From contig NZ_JBIVFT010000003.1 of the NCBI RefSeq assembly GCF_044748305.1, forward strand, positions 372,001-436,000: a stretch of DNA of 64,000 bases. Direction: 5' to 3'. The stretch is from Arthrobacter_E sp044748305 (GTDB lineage: Bacteria; Actinomycetota; Actinomycetes; Actinomycetales; Micrococcaceae). The notes below the pieces were generated by a model that saw only the letters and a program-made list of their open reading frames with translations, made no database searches and had not been told where the DNA came from. Each line of letters starts with the position of its first letter. Within the stretch, counting starts at the first letter, position 1. Shown here one piece after another: positions 33,943 to 42,385 of the stretch. Made by a program: the position numbers and the translations under genes.

Positions 33943-34986
33943 ATGGAGTTCCCGGAATTCACCTTCCTCACCGCGGATCGCGGCCCGCATCTCAGATCAG
34001 CGCGCAGCCTGAGCCGAGACTTCACCGCAGGACGTCTGGCCCGGCTCCGTCGTGGAGTGTACGTCCCTATGGAAGAATGGCTCAGCGGCTCGGCCTGGAC
34101 GCGCTACGCGATGACGACGGCGGCGTTCGGCGTGCTGGGCGCCCCTCCGGTTTTCTGCCGGGAGACTGTGCTGTCCCTGTACGGATTTCGGCTCGCCCGG
34201 GTCCCCCAGACGGTCGAGTGCCTGACCGGGTCGCAGTCGGGCTCAGGCCGAAGGCCTGCCCCGGTGTTGTACGGCGACCGGTCCGCGGCGGAACGCATCT
34301 GGAGGAACGTCCGGAGCGATCGGGAGCGCCCCGGTCTGCTGCCGCAGGGCTTTCGCGAGGCTCGTCGCTCAGGTCTGGAACCGTCGCCTCTCACCCTGCA
34401 GCTGGCTCATCTCGGGGTGTCCCTTCCGCTTCAGAACCTCGCCACCGCATTGCTCGATACCGTGCACCGCATGCCGTTCCCGGACGCCGTCGTGATAGCC
34501 GACGCCATCGCGTCACGTGACAGCAGGATCAAAGGCCCGTGCAGTCTGGAAAGCCTGGCCGCAGGCCTGCCCGCGTTGTCCTCGGCGAGTGCCCGGGCGC
34601 GTACGGCCTCGGTGCTGGACTTCGCGCTGGCGGGCTCGGAATCGGTAGGTGAGTCGTTCAGCAGGGCGGTGATCGCACAGCTCGGGTTCGAGGTTCCCGA
34701 AGTCCAGTTCCGGGTCATGGCTCGAGGTGGGGAAGTGGCCCGGACCGACTTTCATTGGCGCGGACGCGGCTTGGTGGGCGAGTTCGACGGCCTCATGAAG
34801 TACACGCGCTCCAGAGATCTCAGCGGCAAGGACCCCGCGCGGGTGGTGGTAGAGGAGAAGCTCCGCGAGGATCGGATCCGCGCCGAGGGTTATCAGGTGG
34901 TGCGATGGATCTGGGATGACATCATGCGACCTGAACTGCTCATGGCGAAGCTGATCAGAGCGGGAATTCCGAGGCGTGGCTCGTAG
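33943..34986 (+). CDS. AbiEi-like/DUF559-like protein
   Basis: A 347-residue protein that I can only place loosely. The N-terminus (about residues 20-45, SLSRDFTAGRLARLRRGVYVPMEEW) resembles the winged-helix start of AbiEi-type antitoxins. The C-terminus (about 250-345) resembles the DUF559/Vsr nuclease-like fold: RTDFHWRGRGLVGEFDGLMKY, then EEKLREDRIRAEGYQVVRWIWDD, in which an Asp, a Glu-Phe-Asp and a Lys could form a PD-(D/E)xK-like site. No toxin partner gene lies next to it. ATG 33943 is chosen because the recognisable domain starts there; the open frame extends to 33772 through the palindrome. Such solo genes are common in actinobacteria; function unknown. Confidence 0.65.
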   Translation: MEFPEFTFLTADRGPHLRSARSLSRDFTAGRLARLRRGVYVPMEEWLSGSAWTRYAMTTAAFGVLGAPPVFCRETVLSLYGFRLARVPQTVECLTGSQSGSGRRPAPVLYGDRSAAERIWRNVRSDRERPGLLPQGFREARRSGLEPSPLTLQLAHLGVSLPLQNLATALLDTVHRMPFPDAVVIADAIASRDSRIKGPCSLESLAAGLPALSSASARARTASVLDFALAGSESVGESFSRAVIAQLGFEVPEVQFRVMARGGEVARTDFHWRGRGLVGEFDGLMKYTRSRDLSGKDPARVVVEEKLREDRIRAEGYQVVRWIWDDIMRPELLMAKLIRAGIPRRGS

Positions 34987-34990
34987 CTTC

Positions 34991-35050
34991 CCTTGGCCTT
35001 ATGGACATTTCCCTGCGCTCCAGCAATGGGGAATGTCCACAAGGCCGGGG
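34991..35050. repeat. palindromic repeat, copy 2 (after AbiEi-like gene)
   Basis: Same element as at 33815-33874: right arm 35028-35050 is identical; the left arm 34991-35013 differs at three positions. It lies four bases after the stop of the AbiEi-like gene. The remaining 150 bases up to the HAD gene contain no gene. Confidence 0.8.
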
Positions 35051-35207
35051 GATTTCGGCTTCCGGTGCCCGGTCCGGGGATTTCAAACATTCACACTGTG
35101 TGCAGGGCTGTGAATATTAACCTGCCGCGCCCCGTGTTCATACCGAATTCACGCCACGCTGTGAGCTGGGTCCTGGCCGCTCCGCAGCGGTGGTGCTTCA
35201 CTGGATT

Positions 35208-36062
35208 ATGACTATTTTGACTGAACACGCAGTCGCTGGCAGCGAAGACCAGCAGCACGAAGACCACAAGCAGCTCATCGCCCTGGACGTCGACGGGACT
35301 CTCGTGGACCATGACGGGCACATGTCCCCGGAAGTGCGTGAAGCGGCTCAGGCCGTGGTCCGCTCCGGGCATCGGGTGATCATCGCCACCGGGCGTTCCC
35401 TGGGTGCCACACTTCCCATTCTGGAACTGATCGGCCTCGATTCGGGCTACGCCGTCTGTTGCAACGGTGGCGTGACCCTCCGCCTCGATCCCACCCTGCC
35501 CGATGGTTACGAAGTCATTCACCGCGAGACCTTCGACCCGGCTCCCGCACTCACCGCCCTTCGTAAGCGCCTTCCGGTGGCCAAGTACGCGCTGGAAGAC
35601 GCGCAGGGCCGTTTTCTGTCCACGGAGCGTTTCCAGGACGCCAGTTTCGGCGTCGAGGCGATCCCTGTCGACTTCCACGAGATGCTCGAGGCGGAAGCCG
35701 TGCGCGTGGTCGTCTTCAGCTCCGAGAACACCTCGGACGACTTCACCGAAGCGATCGCCGGGATCGGGCTCAGCGGCGTCACCTACTCGGTCGGCTGGAC
35801 GGCCTGGCTGGACATCGCCGCCTCAGGGGTGACCAAGGCCAGTGCTCTTGAGCGGCTCCGTGGCACTCTCGGCTGGAATCAGGCTCACACGATCGCCGTG
35901 GGCGATGGGCGGAACGACGTCGAAATGCTTGGCTGGGCGGCGCGCGGCGTCGCCATGGGGCAGGCCCCCGAAGAGGTGCGGGCCGTTGCGGACGAGGTGA
36001 CGGAGAGCGTCGAGCAGGATGGCCTCGCGACGGTGCTGCGGGGTCTGCTCGTCACCGCCTGA
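35208..36062 (+). CDS. HAD-superfamily hydrolase, Cof type
   Basis: A 284-residue soluble phosphatase of the HAD-IIB (Cof) group. The catalytic motif LIALDVDGTLVDHDG has Asp27 and Asp29; motif II is in VIIATGRS; motif IV is GDGRNDVEMLGWA with the metal-binding Asp pair. The cap domain lies between, as in sugar-phosphate and flavin/PLP phosphatases. The ATG at 35208 is chosen; a GTG six codons upstream is possible. Substrate not readable from sequence. A 22-residue acidic tail precedes the first motif. Confidence 0.87.
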   Translation: MTILTEHAVAGSEDQQHEDHKQLIALDVDGTLVDHDGHMSPEVREAAQAVVRSGHRVIIATGRSLGATLPILELIGLDSGYAVCCNGGVTLRLDPTLPDGYEVIHRETFDPAPALTALRKRLPVAKYALEDAQGRFLSTERFQDASFGVEAIPVDFHEMLEAEAVRVVVFSSENTSDDFTEAIAGIGLSGVTYSVGWTAWLDIAASGVTKASALERLRGTLGWNQAHTIAVGDGRNDVEMLGWAARGVAMGQAPEEVRAVADEVTESVEQDGLATVLRGLLVTA

Positions 36063-36097
36063 GCGGCGATCCGGGAACCGGAGCCGACGGCCGGGCC

Positions 36098-36664
36098 CTA
36101 GCCCCGGAGCTGCCCTGTGGCGCTCAGCAGCAGTCGGCCGGCCAGCTCGCGGCCGAGAAGCTCCTCGTGCCAGCCGGTCCTGTTGAGCGCCTTGCTCACG
36201 GCCTGAGTGGTGATTCCCAGCGCCTCCGCCACGCTCTTGTGCTGGCCCCGCACCCCGGGGGTGAGCAGGTCCACCACACGCCATTCAGCCTCGGAACGGG
36301 CTTCAACGATCCGTGCCACGAGCCGGAGCGCGGCCTCCGTGTCGACGGCCCCCTCGGAGGATTCGCCGGCCGCCGCCACGCGGTGCCGGACCTGTCGCCC
36401 TTCGAGCGTCAGAAGCGCCCCGGTCGCCAGATCACGGGCGAACCGTTCGGAGGTGGCGTCCGTGCCATGAGCCGCCCCGACCCCGGCCAGCGTGCCCGGA
36501 AAGCGGGCCGCCAGCAGCGCGGCTGCAACGGCGTCGTCGGCGTTCGGCGTCATGAGCCACCAGGACGACGAGGAAGCGGTCTTCCGCGCCCCCAGGGCGG
36601 CCAGCCGCTCGCTGAGTTCTGCCGGGCAGTTCGCGGCGCGGAGGACGACGGAGTAACTGTTCAC
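36098..36664 (-). CDS. hypothetical protein with C-terminal helix-turn-helix
   Basis: A 188-residue protein without a family I can name. The last third holds a likely helix-turn-helix: EWRVVDLLTPGVRGQHKSVAEALGITTQAVSKALNRTGWHEE (about 126-168), where KSVAEALGITTQAVSKAL fits a DNA-binding helix pair. The first part is alpha/beta and Ala-rich. It may be a regulator or a nucleic-acid-binding protein. It lies 42 bases downstream of the RDD gene on the same strand and might be the last gene of that operon. Confidence 0.6.
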   Translation of the reverse strand: MNSYSVVLRAANCPAELSERLAALGARKTASSSSWWLMTPNADDAVAAALLAARFPGTLAGVGAAHGTDATSERFARDLATGALLTLEGRQVRHRVAAAGESSEGAVDTEAALRLVARIVEARSEAEWRVVDLLTPGVRGQHKSVAEALGITTQAVSKALNRTGWHEELLGRELAGRLLLSATGQLRG

Positions 36665-36706
36665 GGAAAGGCTGACTCCTTGATCACGGCTCAGGATGAT
36701 CAGGTC

Positions 36707-37192
36707 TCAGGCCTTCGGCCGCGCCAGCTGGCGGGTGGCTTCCAGGTCGATCATGGTCAGTTTCTCCTTCACCCGGTCCGCTGCTCCTCCGGTGGGCAGC
36801 CCCGAGCCGTCGGAGAGCAGGACCATGACCAGGAAGATGATGCCGAAGATGTACACCTTCAGGCAGTACCAAGCCATCCTCCAGGAGCCAGGAGCCTTGC
36901 CGCTCGGGACCAGGACGTTGCGAGTCCCGGCGACGAGACTTCCGATCGTGCGGCCCCGGAAGCACAGCAGGCCGTAGACCACTGCGAAGAGGATCCAGAC
37001 GAGCACTGCGACGCCGATCGCCGCACCGATACCGTCAGGGTTCTTGCGGTACATGGCGGCGAAGGTGGAGGCCAGGGCGGCCAGCGTGATCAGGTAGTCC
37101 ACGGCCAGCGTGGCGGCGGCCCGGCCAAGGCTGGAATCCACCACCTTGGAACCGTCGCTGAGCGTGAGGATGTCGCGTTCCTTGACGGCCAC
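36707..37192 (-). CDS. RDD-family membrane protein
   Basis: A 161-residue protein with an RDD domain: the pattern GRAAATLAVDYLITLAALAS near the start, then membrane helices at about residues 25-47, 57-75 and 108-128, with RGRTIGSLVAGTRNVLV between them. RDD proteins are small polytopic membrane proteins of uncertain function. It is three bases after the stop of the 269-residue protein gene at 37196, forming an operon with it and the WXG100-type protein. In type VII-like loci, RDD proteins are sometimes seen as companions; here this is only inferred from position. Confidence 0.78.
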   Translation of the reverse strand: MAVKERDILTLSDGSKVVDSSLGRAAATLAVDYLITLAALASTFAAMYRKNPDGIGAAIGVAVLVWILFAVVYGLLCFRGRTIGSLVAGTRNVLVPSGKAPGSWRMAWYCLKVYIFGIIFLVMVLLSDGSGLPTGGAADRVKEKLTMIDLEATRQLARPKA

Positions 37193-37195
37193 TGC

Positions 37196-38005
37196 TCAGG
37201 CCTCTCCGTGCGCTGTGATCAGCCCGGTCAACCGAGTGGCGAGGGTTTCTGCGGAGACCTGGCCCAGCTGGAAGCGGGCCTGGCCGTCCTCCTCGCTCGC
37301 CGAGAGGGCGTAGAGGCGTTCGGGTGCGGTGTAGATCGTGACGTTCCCGGTGTCGTCGCTGGCGGAGTCGATCACCACCACCGTGGTGACGCCTCGGACA
37401 TCGCTCAGCTCGGCGGAGGCACGGGCGGTGAAGCCTGCCTCGTCGAGGTTCTCCGCCTCGGCATCGGTCCCCTGGATCCCGGTGGTGCCGGCGAGTTCCA
37501 GGATCGACTGGGCGAGTTCCGAGACTGGGCAGAAGCTGAAAGCGTGGCTTCCTTCCGGGTCGACCAGCTCCAGCAGGGCGACGTCGCCGTGAAGATAGCC
37601 GTAAAGCCAGGTCTTCTCGTCACCCGCCTTGTTCAGCTCGGCCACCACGACCTTCTGGCCGCTTCGACGCAGGGTCATGACGCCGGTCAGTTCTAGATCG
37701 GCGCCGATCCGGTTCGGTGCCTGACTGGGGACGTCTGCCACAGGAACGACGAATCCTTTGCTCAGCAGGGTGCGCAGCGCCACATTGCAGGCGAGTTCCC
37801 GTTGGTCCTCGTGGGCGGACAGCCAGGGCAATGCCACGGCCTGAGGGTGGTCCAGCCCGTCCAGGGCGACGATCTCCTCATCGGTCAGTACGGGAAGGGG
37901 CAGTTCTGCGGAGGCCTGTCCGAGGAGCTCCTGTGCCGCGGCGATGTCACGATCGCTGAGCGTGATTTCTGACGGTTCGGTTCCAGCTCCGGGCTGAGTG
38001 CTCAT
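37196..38005 (-). CDS. partner of WXG100-type protein, function unknown
   Basis: A 269-residue soluble, acidic protein with no membrane segment. It overlaps the stop of the WXG100-type gene by four bases (ATGA), so the two proteins are made in step. The C-terminal half (VRGVTTVVVIDSASDDTGNVTIYTAPERLYALS, then VSAETLATRLTGLI) has an alpha/beta pattern that recalls EspG-type or SseB-like export chaperones, but the likeness is weak. I infer a cytosolic helper or immunity role because such partners commonly sit next to secreted WXG100 fusions. Confidence 0.6.
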   Translation of the reverse strand: MSTQPGAGTEPSEITLSDRDIAAAQELLGQASAELPLPVLTDEEIVALDGLDHPQAVALPWLSAHEDQRELACNVALRTLLSKGFVVPVADVPSQAPNRIGADLELTGVMTLRRSGQKVVVAELNKAGDEKTWLYGYLHGDVALLELVDPEGSHAFSFCPVSELAQSILELAGTTGIQGTDAEAENLDEAGFTARASAELSDVRGVTTVVVIDSASDDTGNVTIYTAPERLYALSASEEDGQARFQLGQVSAETLATRLTGLITAHGEA

Positions 38006-38970
38006 CCGAAGAGACCTCCAAGGGATTTGACGGGATTCGAGAAGAACTTCTTGGCACCTTCAACAGCTCCTGAGGCGACGTTCTTCGCGCCGTTCCATGC
38101 ATCCGATGCCACGTTCTTGGCACCGTTCCAGACGTCACTGGCACGTCCCGCGATCCAATGTCCGGCCGCCTTGCCCCATTCGCTGTCAGCAATCATATTG
38201 CCCAGAGCCCAGGCGCCCGCCACGACTCCGGCGCCGACCACGATTCCGATGCCCACCGGGTTGGTGAGCAGGCCGGCAGCCATCAGCAGGGTCCCGCCAC
38301 CCGCCAGCACTGACAGGCCGCCGGATACGCGGTCCCCCCAGCCTCGCCAGCCCCCGTGTTCGGGGGAGATCATGTCCTTGATTCCGCCGTAGATGGACAG
38401 GGGAGCGAGCGCAGGTCCCAGGAAGCGGCCGAATTTGCCGAACAGCTCTCCGGCCTTGCCGAATTTGGCCATGATCCCGGTGGGTGCGGCGGGGTTGAGG
38501 AAGTCTCTGGCCCAGGTGAAACCCTTGCCAGTGAAATCCAGGATCTTCTTCGTGGACAGGAAACCATTGGCATCCTTGAAGACCTTGACGAGATCTTTGA
38601 TCTTCATACCCAGGGTGATGGCTCCCTTGAGGATGCCACCCGTTTCCACGGCGTTCTGGAGCTGCGTGTTGCCCCCGCCGCCGGTCGTCGACCCACCCTC
38701 GGCCGAGCTGGCGGTCTCCTGCTCCTTGGCATTGTCGAGCAGGACCTTGGCGGAGGTCTCCAGATGGCGGCTCGCGGCCATGAGCGCCTGGCGGTGGCTG
38801 CTGTTCCATTCGGTACGGAAGCGCTGAGCATCCGGACCCTTCCACGCATGGGTCGAGGCGATGGCGTCGGTCAGTTGCTTGCTCTGGAACTGCAGGGCGG
38901 TGGAACCCCGTTTGAAGTTCTGAGCGAGCACCCGGAGCTGCGCTGGATCGGCACCATAGAAACCGGCCAC
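38002..38970 (-). CDS. WXG100-type protein with long glycine-rich C-terminus
   Basis: A 322-residue protein, possibly a type VII (ESX-like) secretion substrate. Residues 1-90 look like a WXG100 helical hairpin: FYGADPAQLRVLAQNFKRGS, then AWKGPDAQRF with Trp43-x-Gly45 at the turn, and a second helix to about 90. A Gly/Ser/Thr linker (STTGGGGNT) follows, then a hydrophobic, glycine-rich region (about 190-270) of the kind that can insert into membranes, and near the end a short repeat (DVWNGAKNVAS, DAWNGAKNVAS, GAVEGAKKFF). GTG 38970 is chosen: GAGGAGGG lies five bases upstream, while the frame's TTG at 38985 overlaps that site. No ESX ATPase gene is in the window. Confidence 0.72.
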   Translation of the reverse strand: MAGFYGADPAQLRVLAQNFKRGSTALQFQSKQLTDAIASTHAWKGPDAQRFRTEWNSSHRQALMAASRHLETSAKVLLDNAKEQETASSAEGGSTTGGGGNTQLQNAVETGGILKGAITLGMKIKDLVKVFKDANGFLSTKKILDFTGKGFTWARDFLNPAAPTGIMAKFGKAGELFGKFGRFLGPALAPLSIYGGIKDMISPEHGGWRGWGDRVSGGLSVLAGGGTLLMAAGLLTNPVGIGIVVGAGVVAGAWALGNMIADSEWGKAAGHWIAGRASDVWNGAKNVASDAWNGAKNVASGAVEGAKKFFSNPVKSLGGLFG

Positions 38971-39075
38971 GTGGGCCCTCCTCAATCGAACGGAAGTGAA
39001 CTGCGATCATCCTAGAACCGCGTCCCACCTCGCTGCGATGGGGAGGACTGCCCATATGCCTGAGCATCAAACACA

Positions 39076-39134
39076 AGAGGCCGGGTGTCTCCGCCACCAT
39101 GAGTGCATCATGGCGGCGGAGACACCCGGCCTCT
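39076..39134. terminator. terminator hairpin after ppa
   Basis: Arms of 20 perfect bases (39076-39095 and 39115-39134), extendable by six more with one mismatch, lie 14 bases beyond the end of ppa. The rest of the 176-base gap to the WXG100 gene start shows nothing but that gene's promoter region. Confidence 0.8.
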
Positions 39135-39147
39135 GATCAGGCGGAGG

Positions 39148-39636
39148 TCAGTGACCTTCGGCCTGGAAACGCTCGATCGAGGCCTGCAGCTCGGCCTCGG
39201 CGGCGGCGCGGTCGGCCCAGCCGTCCGGCTTGACCCACTTGCCCGGCTCCAGGTCCTTGTAGGTGGTGAAGAAGTGCTCGATCTCCTTGATCAGGAACTC
39301 GTCCAGATCGGAGGCCTCCTGGATGTGGTCGAAGCGCTTGTCGGCCGGGACGCACACCAGCTTGGCGTCTCCACCGGACTCATCCTCCATGTTGAAGATG
39401 GCGATGGGGCGGGCCTCCAGGACGATGCCCGGGAACAGGTCCACATCCGGGTAGAACACCAGGGCGTCCAGCGGATCGCCGTCCTCGCCCAGGGTGTTGT
39501 CGAAGAAGCCGTAGTGGGTGGGGTACTGCATGGAGGTGAAGAGGACGCGGTCCAGGCGGACGCGGCCGGTCTCGTGGTCCACTTCGTACTTGACGCGGGA
39601 ACCGCGCGGGATCTCGATCGTGACGTCGTGCTTCAT
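39148..39636 (-). CDS. ppa: inorganic pyrophosphatase
   Basis: A 162-residue family I soluble pyrophosphatase that splits pyrophosphate to phosphate. Metal and substrate residues are visible in VTIEIPRGSRVKYEVDHETGRVRLDR, the YPTHYGFF segment, the signature DGDPLDALVF (Asp-rich metal site), and later FFTTYKDLEPGKWVKPDGW. Start is the ATG at 39636 with CGGAG six bases upstream; the longer frame upstream is not conserved. It diverges from dacB. Its adjacency to dacB, tilS and hpt is usual for actinobacteria. Confidence 0.96.
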   Translation of the reverse strand: MKHDVTIEIPRGSRVKYEVDHETGRVRLDRVLFTSMQYPTHYGFFDNTLGEDGDPLDALVFYPDVDLFPGIVLEARPIAIFNMEDESGGDAKLVCVPADKRFDHIQEASDLDEFLIKEIEHFFTTYKDLEPGKWVKPDGWADRAAAEAELQASIERFQAEGH

Positions 39637-39816
39637 GGGAACTCCGTAGCTTTCGTGCCGTCGGGCGGCATGGCGTATCACAGGCGACGGGGCAGGCCCG
39701 TCGCCGACTACTATTGAGGATATCGCCACGCCCCGGCGTTGTCCTTCCGGAGGCAGGCCGCCCCACGCCGTTTCCGGCCTTCAGGGGCTCTCGAGACTGA
39801 TAGGGGAAGCACGGGA

Positions 39817-41226
39817 ATGGGCCGCACGGCGCGCATACTGAGCTCTGTTCTGCTCGTCCTCGCGCTCGCGGCGCTCGCCGTCCCCCTGGGGATCCATTGG
39901 AGCGAGGACGGCCTCGCCGAAGCCCCTCAGCCCGCTGTCACCACCCCCGCCTGGCAGCTGCCCCCCACCCCGGAACCTGCCACGGACGGTGCATTGACGA
40001 CGGCGGCTCCCACGCCGTCGTCGGCCAGACTCACCGAACTGCTCGGCAAGTCCTTGGTGCCCGACGGCGGCGGTGACTTCTCCGCCCAGGTCACCGACGC
40101 GCTGACCGGTTCGGTGCTGTACGGAAGCAAGGCGGATGAGCCGCGCGCGCCGGCGTCGAACATGAAACTGCTGACCGCTGCTGCGGCCCTCCAAGTGCTC
40201 GGCCCGGACGCGCGCTTCAGCACCGAGGTGCGGCGGACCGGGGCCGGTTCCCTGTCGTTGCGTGGCGGCGGCGACGTCCTGCTGGGTGCGGGAGAGTCGA
40301 AGCCGTCCGAGGTCATGGGGCACGCCGGGCTCGCGACACTGGCCGGCCAGACGGTCGCCGCGCTCAAAGCGGGTGGTGCCAAGGGCAAACTCACCGTGGC
40401 CGCGGACGCCCGGCTCTTCAGCGGTCCCGCCGTGAACCCCACCATCGAACCGGATGACGTCAGTGCCGGGGAGACGGCGCCCGTGGCTCCCCTGGCCCTG
40501 AATTCGGGACGGTTCGACGCGTCCGTCGAGACCGGCCCCCGACCCCAGGACCAGCCCGCCGAGGTGCTCAAGGCCTTCGTCGCGGCCTTGAATGCGGCCG
40601 CATCCAAGGCCGGAGCCCCGCTCAGCTTCGCCGCCGGCGGCTCAGCCGGTGACGGGCCGGTCCTGAGCAGCGTCGCCTCGGCCACGGTCGCCGGTCAGGT
40701 GTCCTGGATGCTTCAGAATTCGGACAACTTCCTCACGGCCGTGATGGGACGCATGGTGGCGGTGAAGGAAGGCCGTGCGGGTGGTTACGCGGACGCGATC
40801 GTCGCGGTGCGGAACGAACTCGAGAAGCTCGGCATGGACACCAAGGGCATGGTCATCGCCGACTTGAGCGGGCTGGCTCCGGCCAATCGCGTCAGCGCCG
40901 CACAGTTCTCCTGGCTCGTCCGGCTCATGGCCACGGGGGATAACGCCTCCCTGCGAGCTGCCCTCGCCGGATTCCCGGTGGCCGGAGTGAGTGGGACCCT
41001 CGGCTCCCGTTACGCCTCCGCGGAGAGCAAGGCCGGCGCAGGACTCGTGAGAGCCAAGACGGGCACCCTGAACACGGTGCTGAGCCTTTCCGGCTATGTG
41101 GTCGACGCCGACGGGCGTCTGCTCATCTTTTCCTTCATCGGGAACGGTCTCACGGCGGGGGCTGCGGGGAACAAGGCGGCGTTGGACGACTCCGCCTCGA
41201 TTCTGGCCGGCTGCGGCTGCCGCTGA
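39817..41226 (+). CDS. dacB: D-alanyl-D-alanine carboxypeptidase/endopeptidase, PBP4 type
   Basis: A 469-residue class C penicillin-binding protein (family S13) that trims peptidoglycan stem peptides outside the membrane. It has an uncleaved or cleaved N-terminal membrane helix (about residues 8-27), a Pro-rich linker, and the three active-site motifs: SNMK (Ser114, Lys117), SDN (302-304) and KTG (414-416). The insert between motifs 1 and 2 (about 120-300) is normal for PBP4. ATG 39817 is chosen; GGGGAAG lies upstream. It is followed in the same direction by the zinc protease gene, 55 bases later. Confidence 0.94.
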   Translation: MGRTARILSSVLLVLALAALAVPLGIHWSEDGLAEAPQPAVTTPAWQLPPTPEPATDGALTTAAPTPSSARLTELLGKSLVPDGGGDFSAQVTDALTGSVLYGSKADEPRAPASNMKLLTAAAALQVLGPDARFSTEVRRTGAGSLSLRGGGDVLLGAGESKPSEVMGHAGLATLAGQTVAALKAGGAKGKLTVAADARLFSGPAVNPTIEPDDVSAGETAPVAPLALNSGRFDASVETGPRPQDQPAEVLKAFVAALNAAASKAGAPLSFAAGGSAGDGPVLSSVASATVAGQVSWMLQNSDNFLTAVMGRMVAVKEGRAGGYADAIVAVRNELEKLGMDTKGMVIADLSGLAPANRVSAAQFSWLVRLMATGDNASLRAALAGFPVAGVSGTLGSRYASAESKAGAGLVRAKTGTLNTVLSLSGYVVDADGRLLIFSFIGNGLTAGAAGNKAALDDSASILAGCGCR

Positions 41227-41281
41227 GACCACTTGGCCGGACGGCCAGATAATCGTCAGCCGGGTAAGGCAGGATGGTCCC

Positions 41282-42385
41282 ATGACAGAGCAGCCCACCC
41301 TCACCTTGATCGACTGGGATCTCGCGGCGACGACGGCGGCCCGGCTCGCCCCCGCCGGGCCACAGCTGAGCCCGGCGGAGATCGCCGCCGCCGTCGAGGA
41401 CATCCGTGTGAAAGCGGAGGCCTCCGTGGCACTCGTCCATCGCATCACCGGTCTGGAGGCCGCCCGCGATCTGCGGGACTCCCCGGTGTTGGTGGTGGAC
41501 CGGGCGGGCTGGTCCAAGGCGAACACCCAGGGCTTCGCCGTGATGATGGAGCCCGCGCTGGAGGCGTTCCGTGAACGCCTCGCGCAGGGCATGTCCGCGG
41601 GCGGCGCCAAGGTGGGAAGTGCCATCACCGGTGCGCAGATGGGTTCGGTTCTCGCGTTCCTCTCCAGCAAGGTGCTCGGGCAGTACGAGCCGTTCTCCGC
41701 ACGCCGGGACGGAGGACGTGGGCCGGGAAGGCTCCTGCTCGTGGCCCCGAACATCGTGGAGGTGGAGCGGCGCCTGGGCGTGGACACGGACGATTTCCGG
41801 CTCTGGGTCTGCCTTCATGAACAGACGCACCGGGTTCAGTTCGCGGCGGCCCCGTGGCTGGGGGATTACCTTCTGGAGCAGATCGGACTGCTGAGCGGTT
41901 CGCTCGTGGAGAATGCCGGGTCCTTCCTGGAACGGGCCACCCGTGCAGTGGTGTCGCTGAAGGAGAACCGCGGCGGGTCCGAGAGCACGCCGGGCGGCCT
42001 GAGTGAACTCCTCCAGGGGCCGGAGGAGAAGGCCGTCATGTCCAGGCTCACGGGGGTCATGAGTCTGCTCGAAGGGCACGCCAATGTGGTGATGGACGCC
42101 GTCGACGCCGAGGCGGTTCCGAGCGTGAAGACCATCCGTCAGCGTTTCAGCGACCGCGGAAAGGACCGTGGGGTGCTGGAGAAGTTCATGCGGAGGCTGC
42201 TGGGGCTGGACGCGAAGATGCGTCAGTACACGGACGGGGCCCGCTTCGTCCGTGCCGTGGTGGACCGCGCGGGGATGGAAGGTTTCAACCGTGTCTGGGA
42301 GCGTCCGGATCACCTGCCCACCGAAGAGGAGATCCACGACGCCGGGGCCTGGCTGAAGCGTATGGGTTTCGCCGGTGACGCCTGA
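41282..42385 (+). CDS. zinc-dependent metalloprotease, zincin_2 type
   Basis: A 367-residue protein of a conserved actinobacterial family that carries a zinc-binding HEQTH (179-183) in the pattern LWVCLHEQTHRVQF, with conserved LLEGHANVVMDAV downstream, where the Glu-Gly-His may complete the metal site. No signal peptide, so it is expected to be cytoplasmic. The family is found next to tilS and hpt in many Micrococcales and was sometimes named coenzyme F420 biosynthesis-associated, which is not established. Overlaps the start of tilS by 11 bases. Substrate unknown. Confidence 0.86.
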   Translation: MTEQPTLTLIDWDLAATTAARLAPAGPQLSPAEIAAAVEDIRVKAEASVALVHRITGLEAARDLRDSPVLVVDRAGWSKANTQGFAVMMEPALEAFRERLAQGMSAGGAKVGSAITGAQMGSVLAFLSSKVLGQYEPFSARRDGGRGPGRLLLVAPNIVEVERRLGVDTDDFRLWVCLHEQTHRVQFAAAPWLGDYLLEQIGLLSGSLVENAGSFLERATRAVVSLKENRGGSESTPGGLSELLQGPEEKAVMSRLTGVMSLLEGHANVVMDAVDAEAVPSVKTIRQRFSDRGKDRGVLEKFMRRLLGLDAKMRQYTDGARFVRAVVDRAGMEGFNRVWERPDHLPTEEEIHDAGAWLKRMGFAGDA

